From the NCBI GenBank assembly GCA_002633005.1, contig NMRA01000355.1, forward strand, positions 81,067-143,066: 62,000 nt of DNA. Reading direction: 5' to 3'. Under the pieces are notes generated by a model. It was not told where the DNA came from. It was given only the letters and a program-made list of their open reading frames with translations, and did no database searches. Every line of letters begins with the position of its first letter. The first letter of the stretch is position 1. This document shows, piece after piece, positions 35,601 through 50,600 of the stretch. The position numbers were made by a program, and so were the translations under genes. The stretch is from Phoronis australis. Taxonomy: Eukaryota > Phoronida > Phoronidae.

Positions 35601-38600
35601 TCTCGTTACGCAACACTTGCAGGCAACATCTTCTATGCACGATTACTCTCGCTGGTCACAATCCCTCGTAACGCAACACGTATAGGCAGTATCTTACTAC
35701 TCACGATACAAGTCACAAGCTCTTAGTTAACTTGCTGTTCGTTAACCCTTGCCCTTGCCAAGATCCTCTTCATAATGTTCCACGAGATGGCTCTGTTGTA
35801 TAATTTCCTCTGTACACTGTAGCAAAGTCCTATGGCTTCAACTACTATAGCTCATCTGAATATGTTGTTAAGTTCAAATTATAATAATCTAATTATTTAG
35901 CGATTCGCTAATAAAACCACATGATCGTATCTAATCATATCATTGACTACTACGATTTGCTCTCAGAAATTTCTAAAATGTCTAGAGTACTTTGACACCA
36001 AAACCAAAGTAGTAAACAGATTTTGATGTTAAAATACGTGTCAACAAGATTGACCCCGTGTTTTAAAAGTACATGTGCACAAATTGTGGGCAAATTATAA
36101 TGGATCTATCTGTGCTAATTACTCAATCAGTATTTATTATGACAATGATCAACAGATAACATGTTTTGAAGTGTTTTAAAGGCTTTTAACTTACCAGTAA
36201 CACTTACAAGAGACCCAAGAATGGAGTTGATCATGAACCCGACGTCGAATTTCCGTTTTTTAACGATAAAGCTGAAAAAAAAAACAAATACGTAGGATCC
36301 GCAGTCGCCTTAGTTGAGACGCTATTACTATAAATGCGTTAACACGTACGCAGTGCCTGAATCATAAGACATGCTGCATTTGCCGGCGCACACATAGATG
36401 TAAATGAAACTATAGAAATTTCCTTCACTGCTCGCTGGGTATATATTGCGTGACAAGTTTGTAGATTTTTGTTCACTTCGTTAAAATCACGACTCGACAT
36501 TTTCTTTGCAAGCTTCATACATGTACTTGTACGCTCGTAATTTCAGGGCAGTATCCTTTCTTCAGGTGTGCAGGTATGAAATAAATCACCGAGAGACATA
36601 ACAAACAAAGAAACTAATTAAAACACTAGCTATATTTCGTGACTGCATGTCACTTCATCAGACACTGAGTGGAATGAACATATACATAGCAAAATAAACA
36701 GTGAAGTACACGTGACAGCGGGAAGAGGGGCATACAAGCAGAGAATGTGAATGCAACACACGGTAAGAAGCCCGCAACCCCGTCGAAATACATGTAGAGC
36801 CAGCGTGTGGTGGACACCTATGAGCTGCTCATTCAGCACAGGCTTTTCGTGAGTGATCAATAGCCATTTCAAAATCTGTAGCCGAAATGTGCCATTTTCA
36901 ACATAGCGAATAATGGTATTATCTACTATTTCTTGCTTAGTTATTTTCCGGCCACGTTGGTATAAAAATGATCTTGAATGGATTCTTCCTGCAAGTGCAT
37001 GAACAGCCGTTGCGAGACAGAACACACCGTCCAATGTAACGATGTTCACGAGAATGAGCACGAAGACATTCTTCCATAAAACAAGTGAATTCCTAATCAA
37101 CATCACATTTGACCACTGGTCGTAGTCTTTTACTACTGGGGTTGTTTGTCATGACAAGGTGACGTGACTTTATACTCAGATAATAAAAAATCACATTCAA
37201 TATATCACCAGGTTTGACCACCTTAACGGTATCACTTAAAATCTTCTTACGAACATGTTCGTCACGGTTGGGGCAGAAATCTGTTGAGACTTACGATATT
37301 TATTAGGTTACGTGATTTGGCCAACAGATGGCATGCTAACCACAATTATGCATGTTTACGAATTAGGCAACTTATTACAAGTATATTTATTGTAAGGAAT
37401 GGAAGGCACTGATATTTAATAAAATGATGCTTGTGGCAATCTAACGGACTATCAAGTCAGATTTCAATATTAATTACAGTGTACATTTGGGTTGATATCG
37501 TTTTTAAGAATCCACCAGAGTGATGATTTTTATTTTGAAACCTAATTTTGTACTGGATCTTGTGATTTAGATTTTGCCATGCACTAGTTCTGTTTTATTT
37601 GAATCAGACCGTTAAACATGTTATACTAAGGGTAGACCAGTTACTTGCCTGTAAGCAAGTGTTTCTTTTTGGTTCGCGAGTCTTAAATCAATACGCAAAA
37701 TAAATTCGATGTCTGTATTGACACTGTCCATTAATGGTTTTTCACAGAGGTTGCCAATCATACCATTAGAACCCGATGAGAGAATCGAGCACAATCAGCG
37801 CAGCGGGATCGTACGACCATTTTACTAGTTTACGCTGGTTAAATACCCGAACATACTCGTGCACCATTTGCTATTCCTTCGCTGGGTTACATAATGTGCT
37901 CTTACGGATCCCGCTGTCTTACAAGAAACTCGCTCTACAGAACGCTCCCCTGGCCAGGGCGTATTCAGTATCATAGAATTTATATTAACGAAGTGGTTAA
38001 GATTACAGTTAGAAAATATGTTTTACGTTGATGTTTATATTTACCTGATAGCCAGCCCTGACATACCACCAGCCATCGAAGAGCACAAAGTTGTCACGGC
38101 AGCGCGGGCAGCAATCTTCCATCTTCCCTGAGAAATCCCATAAGTACTTCCACAGTTAAACCCGAGCCAACCCCACCTATCAGGAAGTATAAGAATCGTC
38201 TATATCGGATAGTTTCAGATCATTTGACATCAATGCATTAATTTCCTCCTAACAATCTTAAGGAACGATGAGGAACAAATGGCAGCGTACGCTGAGAGAA
38301 TAAAATTGTAGAAGACGACTGTAAGTATAGTCTGAGTAAAACATATGAAGCTCTAACAACAAAAATGTTCAGATAGTCATAAGATGTGCAATGTTCATCA
38401 ATCGCAATTTCTTTCAAACGGCATGAGGTCATTACATTATCCAGTTTTACTGTTTTAGATGTGATATTCGCTCTAAAGTCGGAAACCGATGCGTCCAAGT
38501 GACATCACTTACCACAACATAAACATTCCCAGAAGTGAATTCGTGGGACATCCCATAGTTAGAGACGATTTTCCATCTTCATCGAATCTATTATATCGTG

Positions 38601-41600
38601 GTCCAATCATAATGGTCGCCACTAGACCAGTAACTCCACCCACTAAGTGTACTGGCCCCGCCCCGGCCACGTCAACAACACCAAGCTGTTTCAGCCAACC
38701 GTTTCCAGCCCATATCCAATGGGCAGGGAAGCAATAGACAAACGTATTTAATAGTGAAAATAACATGTACGCAGACAGCTTCGTCCTCTCTGCCATACAT
38801 CCGGAGACAATAGTAGTAGAAGTTGTGGCAAAAGACATTTGAAAGAAGAAAAGTGAATAGAGCCATCCCATGTCCTTGTCCGAAGCCTCTGTGAAGAAAC
38901 TTCCCCAACCACAAAATGGGTTTGAGTACTTTGGATCTTCGCCGAATGCGAATCCAAAACCAAGCATCCAAAATGTTAGACCGCCGAAGACGACATCTAC
39001 GACATTCTTTATCATGATGTTAACCTCGTTCTTGAGAGATACGCACCCTGATTCCAACAGTCCAAAACCTGGAATGAGAGCAACTGAAGCTAAATACACT
39101 TTTCTGGATAAATTGCGTAAACAGAATTGGCGTCTTGATATTTACAAGTTGGGGCCAATGAATAAAGGCCAGTTTTTGATATATGAATAGATTTGAAGCA
39201 GAAGGCAGATCATGAGCACGGGGTGTGGAGGGGTTTCCTGCCGCAAAGGATCCACGTGATTTGTCTGAAAACATGCGTGCCCTTGTAGACGCAATAATCC
39301 GTTCAACACTTTGGGGCATGTCGCCATGTGTTACAGGTGCAGCACGTGAGCACATTAGTTTTCTTCGTGACGTTCTTGCGTTTACGGAGCTCAGCCCAAC
39401 CATTCCAATGGGAAGGTTACTTTGCTNAACTGAAGCTAAATACACTTTTCTGGATAAATTGCGTAAACAGAATTGGCGTCTTGATATTTACAAGCTGGGG
39501 CCAATGAATAAAGGCCAGTTTTTGATATATGAATAGATTTGAAGCAGAAGGCAGATCATGAGGGTGGAGGGGTTTCCTGCCGCAAAGGATCCACGTGATT
39601 TGTCTGAAAACATGCGTGCCCTTGTAGACGCAATAATCCGTTCAACACTTTGGGGCATGTCGCCATGTGTTATAGGTGCAGCACGTGAGCACATTAGTTT
39701 TCTTCGTGACGTTCTTGCGTTTACGGAGCTCAGCCCAACCATTCCAATGGGAAGGTTACTTTGCTACGACTTGCAAAACCTTGTGAATATGCAAATGTTA
39801 AAAAGCAATGTGTAACCGGAAAAACTAAAGCTCAATACACCACTGGTGTTTATAGGCATAGTGTGCTTTCGCGTAGCCAGTCTAAAGATGGGGGGCTCGA
39901 ATTTTTGAAAATGTGTAGCTTTTACTAAGATTCACGGGGTAAGTTCAGACGTATGAGTTGTGTATTCGCCGAATTTTGGTAGTTGCTGCGATTTTTAGGG
40001 AATTTTTGTCTCGTTTTCTTCTTTTTCGGAGTTTTTGTTACTCTGAGGCGGACCTTATTTCCACTTCGTAAGCGCACGGCATGTACACCATAGTTATATT
40101 AACTCCTTAGGCGACGTTTATACATTCATGAGGTACTGCGCACGGTTTTCACTACATACGATTTGATACCAGCGTTACACAATGCTGATACAATCAAGTC
40201 AATTGGTTCCCGCCATATAGCTTCGAAGAAGTGTGCTAATAGTAAAACTTAATTAAAATTTGCAAATGAATCGATTCAGTGACTTTGGATAGATGACAAG
40301 CGTTAAACCATTGGCTTACATTCTCGACTCTGTAATCACAATGTCAGCAAGATTCACGCGCACAACTGGTGTTTGAAAATATAGTACTTCTTACGTACAA
40401 TTGACATAACTTTCAGTTAACTTGTTTACCTATATCGAACATCTATAAATAATTTACTTCAAAAAAGTTTGCTCCAGTAGATGGTAAGTTATTGATGCGC
40501 TTAACTTAAGTTTCAATAAAAAAGGCCCGACATACCAAAGCTCCACATAATTACCCACAATGCAACACATGTGCCAAGCGTTTGTCTTGCTCGTCTACAT
40601 ACATTGTACAAGTGTACCAGTCACTTTAACCCACATTTTAACCGCCACAAACGTGTGCCACGGATTTTGAGCTGCAATTCCAACGTTACGAAATTGGAAT
40701 ACATGTACAAATGTAATCAGTGTTGTACATATATGCTTCCTTTTGCCACTCAGAAGTGCCCGGTATTTTGAAAATTACGTTAATCTTGCAGTGTGTTTTC
40801 TACCTCACCTAAAGCGAACAAAGTCGGGTTGTGACTCAATTGTTTTTTATTTAACTTAAAGAGGCCTGGAACGCGAATAACCGTTTAAACTGATTTGTTC
40901 AAAGACGTTCTATTCCACAGAGACAAACTCAACCACTTCAACGGGTATTGTTACAGTTTGTTCGCAAACATTAAATTTCTGTTAATGTCAAATTGTTTTT
41001 CTTTTAGTTTCAATCAAAAAAAAACGATCTGTCAACAAGGCAAAGCACGTGTCTTTGTTTGTTATGACAAGATCTAGTCATAGCACATTTCCTTGATCTA
41101 GAATATGTGGAAGAACTGAATAAGTCCATAGTAGTCGATGCTGAATGGTACTTTTGTCAAAAATTGTTTAAAAGATATTTTGTCGACCTTTCGCGCGCCA
41201 TGCCTCCTTAATTCTTAATTCTCATTTTTAATTTATATTACTATGCCAATGAATTGCATGGGTGGCCTCTGATTCTGTGTTTTTATATCTTCTAGGCTCC
41301 ACATACATGTCCGTGTGGTTAGTAGTCTGTATACAGGTGCAGGTGTATATGATTGTGTTCAGGTGCCTGTGTTTCCCTCCCTTGTACTAGCATCATCGCC
41401 GCTTCCGAGGTGACTGGAGGACTAGAGTAGAGTCATGAGAGCAACATCACTGTTCTTGTACCACCAGCCAAGATCCGTTGCCACAAGTATCCCGCGATTG
41501 ATTAGCCGTAAGGAACGCGCTTCTGTATTAAATGATACGCGGGCATTCACCCTCCGAAATTGCTGTTGTGCCTCCCATGTGGTATCGGTGATCCACCAGA

Positions 41601-44600
41601 AATAGATTTTTCAATTACGCATGATTTGTTACTTTGTGTTTTGACAAATGGTTTGTTCAATGAAATGTCCTTATATGTATTCAGTGGGTAATTTTATGTA
41701 CTGCTCAACCGTTGGCTAATTGTCACGACGTTTGCTAATTGAAATCATTTTGAATTACAATTTCCATCCAGTCAAGTTTATTGAAGACGCATTATGTCTG
41801 TTAATCGCGAGGTTTTAGTGAAGTTGTTTATCATTCCTTGCAGCAATGAAACTGCATGGTTTTTTTAATTGAATAATGGAAATACTCAGTAATCCTAGAT
41901 TATGTAGCTCAAGGAACACATGTGTACGACATTCGATTGGTTCTATACGACAGTCGAATAAACACTCGTATACCACAAGTCGGAGATTTTTTGGGGTTGG
42001 GTAGTTTTTAATCGAACTTCTAGCCCAGGTATTAATTCAATTTGTATTGTCGATGTCGACATGGAACGCTTGCTTAGCACCACCCTTGTTACGTGATCCT
42101 TGGTCCGCGTTGTCTGGAGTTTCATGTTATGCGGGTCATCAGTGGGTGAGATACGAATTCCTTCGTTTAGGGAAGTAGTGTTGGCCGAGCATTGAGTGGT
42201 TTATTACCCAGAGTCTTTCCAGAGTTGTCTCAAATCCTTGAAGAGCCCATTGTTTCTCATTCAGAAATTTAGGAACGTGGGAGGAAATTCCTTTCTAGGG
42301 TCTGTGGTCAGCAACAGGCTACATGTACACCATTGTCCGCTACTTACTGTCCACACGAAAAAGGCAAGACATGTCGTCATTGCTATTACCATTAGATGAG
42401 TGCAGCAGTGGGTGTGGAAATCGATAGGAATACCAGGCTTCCCAAAGAATATTACGGTTTTTGGAGGGTAATCTTTCCTTAGAGTTGTAGTGTAACAAGT
42501 CAAAAACGTATGTCACGGATAGTGATTAGCAATCTTTGTAAGGAGTTGTGGAAACATACCCTCCAAACTTTTGAGGGGTGCTTTAGAGAGCTGGGTGCGA
42601 AAGTCGTAGTTAAAATATGGAAATAGTGACAAAGCTGGGTTCTGTATCATTTAATGGGTGAGTAAAAATTATCGAAAACATATCTGTTCCCAAACCTTGT
42701 TCCAGCAACCAAGGATGTACGAGCAGAATCAGACTGACGACCTTTAATTGTATAAATTATGCAAATGCATCGTGCACCAACCTACTCGTTTATCCTTTTA
42801 AGCTAACTGATCATAGACATGTAGCACGAAATGTCGATGTTATTTACATTTGGTGTTACGAGCACCATCACAATTTAAAAGAATGGAAGCATTAATTTGC
42901 ATACATTATACTAATTCACGTTTTATCTACCTGCAAACCATGTACATTAAGTTTACTGATCGCAGAAACATCTGGGAAGTCACCAAATGATCTACTTGCG
43001 GTGCATGCAAATGATAAGGAAGCTATTGGTAAAAAATAATTTTGCACTCAGACACGCGCCTGCCACATACGTAATTACGCACGTGCGTCGTATGCAACAA
43101 TGAATGAATGAAATGTTAGTTTTTAGTTGTAAAGTAAATTTACGTTATAATAACTCTTCTTCAGTTTAAGCACAGACTATAGTACATGTACAGCCAACTC
43201 CGTGTGTTTTCCATGGACGAAATCTGTGATTTTACGCATTAGCCGTGACGTCATTATTCACTAGCGACACCTGGCAAAATTAGCAAGTTTTACTTCCGGC
43301 AAGTACTCGTCAACTAATCATGGTCGGCAGAACCAATTCTTGCCTCCCAAAACGTCACTTCCGGAGTAGAGGACGAGTAATTAATTAAAATATAAAAAGC
43401 TGTAATTTAGTGAAAAATATGTCAGGGATAATCAACGAACCTTGTTTTTGTTCAAAAAGACATGAAAAAAGGTTGCCTTCGCTTTTAACGCGAGCGTGCC
43501 AAAGTACTGGATGCTGTAAACATAAACATCTTAATACTATAGACCTGGCGCACGCGCTACTGCAGCTGACAACTTGGCGCCATATTGGAGAGTGTTCCTA
43601 CTCATTCGAACCGATTATTCGCCGTGTAAACAAACGGGGAAAATTGCCCTTTTCAAAGCGCGATGTCTAACATATAACGAGGCGGAAGAGTGTGAGTTTT
43701 TTCAGAAACATAAAAACATGTGATGACTTGTGAGGACTTACATGCGTTTTTCAAGAGTCCATCAGTCGATAGAGAAAATGTCAAACTAGTAGAAAATCGA
43801 GGCCAGTGGCCTGTGCGGCTGGACGCCTGTCAATCCACTGCGGGTGATTTTTTTTTCGTTTTTTTCAAGAGAAACCAGTACAATCGCGTAAATTTATCAT
43901 TTAATAAAAGTGTCGCTCGAAGCAAATACAATATACCCAGGAGTATACATGAACTTGCCACTCACTTGGGTGGTACGTACTTTCGCGGTGCCCCAATACG
44001 CTTTTAAGTATTGAAAAATGCCTCAGGTAACTGTTTTACTTTAAATATGGGGTCTAAAATTTAATTGAACTGCTGTGAAAATGATCATATGGGGGTCACA
44101 TCAATAAATAACAGGGTTTTAAGGTTCATTAGGCCGATATCCCGTTCAGTGACTTGGCAAGACATAGAGCCGTTGTGAGCGTGTGATAACAACTGGCTCC
44201 TTTGATAATTGGCGAGCACACTCTTTAGCCTGGTATGACAACATGCAGGCCAATTATCTACCAGGCTTATTACCGATCACATGTGAACACAGTCAAACCA
44301 AGTGCGTTGGTACGTTCGGACAAAATAGATTGTCTTTAAATCGATTGTAGTTGGGCAATTTTGGTGATTCACGAACTATGAGCATGGTCACTGATGACCT
44401 GTGAAAAAACAAATCGGGGTCATTTTTTCGCGGTTTCAGTACTTAGCGCTACACCAGCTCGGTTGGCTATAATTCCACTAGGTTTAGAGTGGGAAATTTT
44501 GTATTTTGGGTATAGGTCGGGTGTGCAATTCAGTCGTAAAGGCTTGATATTTTGGTTACTATGCACTTTACTTTTGGTGCAAAATTTTGAGTCACAAAAC

Positions 44601-47600
44601 AAAGAGTTCCCAAGCAAGCAGCACAAATTTATAGAACTGTCAACTTCGACAAAAAGTGAACATTTTCAATTTGTTTGTTTTGATACAACATAAAATAACT
44701 GACTTTGGAATACATCTTAAGAAATGAGTTTTTACCGCATTATACATTTCAATAAAGAACACATTATTCACTTGGATGAGCTGGCGGGTAAGCTCAAGCA
44801 TGCAGATGTTGCTTTTCAGTACAAGAATAAAACATTACTATTGCATGAATACCGAATATTTACTTAAGTACAATTAACAAACAGTATTATCAGTATTAGC
44901 ACTGGATAACAGCATATGCTGACCAATAATTATTTTTTAATTCATCTTACTTGGTCTCAATCACCAAGACTGAGTTGGAACCAACTCATGGTCGCTCCGC
45001 TTAAACTGCTGTGGAAGAACATAAAAAAACCTAGCGGCAGCACCACTAAATTCCATGGCCGAAACAAAAAACCCATGACTCAATGGCAGGACTAAGAAAG
45101 CCAACTCTTTGGCTGCAGGCATAACACTGCGATTCCCCGGATTGCATAACTGATGCCTTAGGGCTCTCATTTTTTCTTTCATTTTTGACCTGTGTAGCAC
45201 TCTCCAATATGGCGTCATGTTGACAACGCGAGCTTCATGTATCTCAGTGGCGCGCGCCCGGTCTATACGACGTGTATGAGCATGAAGCTTCGCAGAAAGA
45301 TCACTGGAATGTGTGGCGTATTCCTTTAGAGTCGATATCGGTAAAAAACAGACCTCTGTGTTATTATCTAGTTTGTCTTATAGGTATGATTTGAGATTAA
45401 TTTTACAATCGTAATCTGTTTGCATCGGCAATTCACACTTTGGTGTTGCACAATGACGGATTAGGTCAATTTGGAGTCAAAGTCTCGCAGAACCAGTGAT
45501 TTTAGTAAAATACCTGATTTAGTCCACTCACCGTTATGAAATTGGTGTCAAGTTTGTACTTTATTCTAAACCCAAGAACATGCTGTTTATAAAATGCGAA
45601 AGTCTGACAGTTTGACAAGTTGATAAAGGTCACGGGTCACAGGTCAGGTCAGGGGTCACAGGGACCCCCATGGACATGAAAAAATATTCCCTATTTCTAG
45701 GTAGCAAGTCCAGGGCAGCTGACCGCAAAACTGCATGAAACTAGATCGCTATCTAGATTAGATGATGCCTAACAGTAAAGGTACACAAGAACAAGACATG
45801 TCCATGACGTGCTGCATACTTAAGACGTCTTGCTCAGAAATGACTTGCTTCATAATTCAGAATAATCAATAATGATTTAATTACCTTTCTTTATGGAATC
45901 TACAAGTCAAGAGCATTAGCACTGACAAATTAGCAGAATTTGGGTCATTTTGGCATCTAATCTTTTTGGCGGGCACAGAAAGACAAAATACATGGCTTGT
46001 TGAATACAACCTCCATCATTGAAAAACATACATCGTGTTTGCTATCTTCACTGCAGGTTAGGGTTTGGAAAGGGTGTGTAGTGTAAACATTAAATGTGTG
46101 AGGAGCCGAGCTTCAACAACATTTTTACGATGCATAAAGTTGTGCCATTGTCTTACCTCTTGAACCAGGGGCTAAGAACATTCTTACATGTAATATTAAC
46201 AATGAGTTCTGAGGCTCACCGGCATGTCAATCGCGATACTGTTCAAGGAATAATGAACTCAAAGAATTTTCTGGAAACCTCACCACAACTTGCTGCATGC
46301 AAAATCTATCAGATCTTCATTACAGAAAATCACATCCGTCACCACACAGATCACTTGAGCCATCGATTAGTAGAACAGAGTGTAAGACAAAAACCAAATT
46401 TGTCAGGATTGGCAGAGCCTAGTGTACGATTTTCTTCCTCGGACTGTTTGTAAAAGGGTAAATGCTTCTACAGTTGTCGGCGTCCTGTCATTTTTTTTTT
46501 ATTTTCATTTTTGCAGAAAAAACATATTTACAAAACATATATACATAGCAGCTGTGCACACTGAGTCACAAATAACAGCACTAAATACCAAAAATGATAG
46601 GTACAACAGAGAATCTAAATAACATATGCAAGATCTTTCCACTTAGTTATGTATCGCTCCAACTCAAAATTTTGTTTACAACTCAAGTAATCCGAAGTCA
46701 ACTTTACAATTGTAATCGATGATATAAACCCATAAATTATCAAAAATAGGTATAGCTTCTTTAAATTTCTCCTTATATATAAACATTTTCGCTAAGCAAA
46801 ATATGACATCATATACAAACAAACTTGTACTGCAAAAACCTAACAAAGCCTCTTTTATGGAAATATTATTATTGTTGTAAAAACTCTGCTTAATGAGCCA
46901 AAATTGTAATTTGTTCCACAAAATTTTAACACATCTACACTCCCAGAACAAATGTACAATTGATTCGGGGACTTCGCTGCCAAAAGAACATAGATATGAG
47001 TTTACAATACCAATGTTTTGAGAAAACATTTTGTTTGAAGAATGGCATGTACTATTCTATAATTAAACAACCACATTTTCTATCAGTATACCTGTCAGTA
47101 GCACTAGTTATGGAATCCCAGTAAGTACATGTAATTTCATTGGTCATGCTTAAGCTTAACTTCCATTTTACTTCTGAAGAAGGTTTACAGTACTGATTTT
47201 TAACAAATAAATCATAAAAGTCATTAACGCTTTTTGGTGATCTATTTACAACTTCGTACACTTTGGACCCTAATGGTAACAACATAACAGTTTATTTGTA
47301 ATCAAAACTGTGTTCTATCTTTTGAATGACTTGGTGAATGCCGAAAAATTCGGTCAAAGGGGGACAAAATCCAGCCTTTTTAAATAATTCATTATAATTG
47401 ATTAGTCGCCATGAGGGATGAATCAAGTCAGCCACATCATGAAAACCTTTCTCTAAAACCGCCTATTACAGAATACCGCTTTGCCACCAATCATTATATT
47501 ATTGTGATACCACAATGGCTGGAAAGATAAGTGTTTACCATTATTTATTATTAGCTGTAAATCATAGAACGATTGAAGAACCTCTTTCCAAAATGGGTTT

Positions 47601-50600
47601 TTAATTTTCAACAAAAGCCATTTAAAGTAGTAAGCACCAAATTTTAAGAATTCTAAAAATTATCTGGCAAATAATCCAACAAGAACCGGATCCACGCATC
47701 AAAGTTATCCCTATTTTCCAAAATTTTTCTTATCCTGGTACATAATAAACCTTAAGTAAATGATGTGATGTGAGGCGTTTTAAGCACGCCATTTTCATAA
47801 TTTTGTATAGTAACTTTTCTAGCGACCCTAACAATCTTAACAATCCAAATGTAGCCAAACATGAGTTTTTCCAATCATCGCAGCGTAACTTTATCAGGTG
47901 AAAGGATACCCGCGAAAATGTGGATTATCTTGGGAATCACTAATGTTTTGATAACACTAATACGCCCGACAGTACTTACAATTCTTCCTGACCAGCATGA
48001 CGTGCTTTCCATATCTAGATTTTTATTATTGTAATTCAATTCCACAATATATTTTAACCCCGGGTCGAATGTAATTCCAAACAATGTAAATTGTTTCCTG
48101 TCCCAGTGTAAAGTTATGTGGGTTCATAATCTTCGTACAGGATTCCTCAGAGACACTAGCTAAACACAAACAGTTTTTCCAAATTATGTTTAAGCCCTGA
48201 AAATATGGCAAACTGTTCTCCAAGAGAAAGAGAAAAACTCAAGAAAAGTTCCGACACCTCTAATAGAATGGCAGTGTCGTCTGCATGCTGCATTAATTTA
48301 TATTCTTCTTTATTCCGCTACATGCGGTATTGTTTCTAAACAGTATACTTAAAATTTCCGCCTTGTCTGCAACCACGCCTGATAGCAAAAAAGTCTGAAA
48401 AAAGCCGTATTGCATAACACATACAAGTTGCTTGGAATATTTAAGCAAAATATTAACCCAATCTCTGAGCTTTTCGCCAAAACTAAATAAAATCAGCGTT
48501 GTTTTTTTATTAAGACGCAAGGATATCGAATCAAACGCTTCTCAAAGTGTAGTAGTAGCAATGGACCAGGTAGGTTTCCTCGAATGTATAATGCATTATA
48601 TCATACAGTAAACGCGTATTTTCACCGAAGAATATGCCAGCCATGACGCCCTTATAGTTGCCACTTATTAATTTGTTCAACACCATCTTTATACGTTAGG
48701 CTATAGCACTTGAAAAAGTCTATAGCATGTATTCAAAGGGATATTGGAGACCAGACATTTTGCCGACTCCGCCAAGGCAAGCAACGGTCTGCTAAGGGAG
48801 GCAAATGCACTGGTTTCTAGAAATAAACGGAACAATTGTGAAACCAAAGTTTTGGAGTTGAGAAAAAATGTCATTACCTTAAAAGTTGAGAAGTCACCAA
48901 CACTGCGAGTTAAAAATAGTCTGTATTTTATACTCGCTGTGGCGACTTGGAATTTTTCCCAAGTCGTCAAGCACAATGTGAAGTCTCACTGAAGAGCTGC
49001 AGGTCCCCAAATCGAACACTGGGCTGCAATCTGATCAACACTTAAGATACATGGGCTTTGTGGCCGAACGAATCTTTATAACGGACGAAGAGACACACCG
49101 ATCTTGTTTTTCACCCACCAACACAGTCACATTTTTTCTAATGTCGGTTAATTAATGGAGTCAATTTACATTACCTGCAGTGGACAACTAAAGATCCCGA
49201 TCGTGATCTCCACCCTGCACCGATTTTGTGGTAGACCCGACCAGTTCCAGGCTGCGTTTGTGTACGCACTTTTTAATCTCCTTCACAAACGATTTCTTGC
49301 AACCGCTTTGTCGTCAGGAGAAATTGCAGTCGTGCTATTCTCATTTCCTCGTGTTTCTCACTTCTTGCTGAAATTGTCTTCTCAGTATTTCCGTGCCTCG
49401 AAATACGAGGCCACCAATAAACATGTGTTCCTTTATTCTAACACCCTGTGTAGACACTCGGAGAGACCTTTAATTTTTGGGAGCGCCACCGTGGGAGAAA
49501 TATTCTTTATGATAATCGTGAGGACATGCCGAGGCTGTCAGTGTGGAGAGAGAACATTTAATGGGTTTCTGGCAAACTGTGGTAGCCCGGGTAGGGCTAT
49601 TTCAGTACAGAGCGTCACACCCTCGGCCTCGTGAAACTTATTTTATTGTAGTAAGCTTCAGTAGACACGATTTATAAGCTTTCTCATCTAATTATTCACG
49701 TGTATGAATAACAATGCCCATCGTCTAACCGTACTGTCTTCGTCTTTGAAAGCACTTTCACTAACCGTCATTTGCTGTCATGAACATATGCATTCCAACT
49801 TGAAAAATAAAATCTGATCGTTTATATTGGAAGAATAGGGTGAGTTTGTACATGCTTCTTGAGATTTCCAGATCAAGATCCTCTTGTGCGCTTTCTGCAC
49901 GCGAGTGACCGTAGCCTTACTCAAAATAGTCACGGTACGTAGTCAACTGCTTGTTTAAGTCATACACACCTTGCAGTGTTAAAACTATCAGTGTAGTGTT
50001 GATGAGATATCTACAGGAAATGGTTTGTGATCATTGATCTAGACCTCTAGGCACGGACTAATACATGTTCAAAAGGAAGCTGTGTTCACTGACCGTTAGT
50101 CCGTGTTCTTGAACTGTTGTTATTCTCGCCAGTTCAAGTGGTGTCACGTTTTACTTTCACGCAACCAGAAAAACAACACGTCGGTAAATCAAATTTCACG
50201 AGTCAGTCATTCCATGTAATTACAATTGTTTATTTTGACCTTCTTTACAAACGCAGTTTTAGTTTCTCTTTCACTTAAAAGATGAAAAATTCGTGACAAA
50301 ATGGTCGGAATTAAATGCATGAAAACGTCAGTGCCGGTACAAAAATTGATGACATCAAATACCGATGTATTATGTTCTTCCTGTGCGTAAAGTTTTTAAA
50401 CGTACGTACATGTAGTAATAGGTGCGTTTAAACAAGGTGTTGAGGTCAATGTTTACAAAGCTTTTGACTCTTTAAAGCAAACAGTTTTATTCGTCAAACT
50501 TCGATATTATGGTTGCAAACCTTTGTGGTTAAGTTGTTTTGCGATGTTTTCTCTCTAATAGCGCTCAGTATCTGCAATAACAAAAAAGTAACACAGTTCC

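Noticed and set aside
36630-37106. 158-codon minus-strand ORF in gene B intron 3
   Set aside because: No recognisable domain, no splice or repeat support, and composition like the surrounding AT-rich DNA. Lies inside a transporter intron.
39020-39815. Longer ORFs across the N at 39427 and into exon 2 of gene B
   Set aside because: Exon 2 ends at the ATTCCAG acceptor matching gene A. The extensions are intronic and come from duplicated contig ends.
46094-46453. 119-codon ORF next to the L1-like element
   Set aside because: Looks protein-like in composition but matches no family I know, and sits directly beside the poly(A) end of a LINE. Not enough to call a gene.
49155-49634. 159-codon plus-strand ORF
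   Set aside because: No family motif or paralogue in the window. Adjacent DNA is a dispersed repeat, so a chance or repeat-derived frame is more likely.
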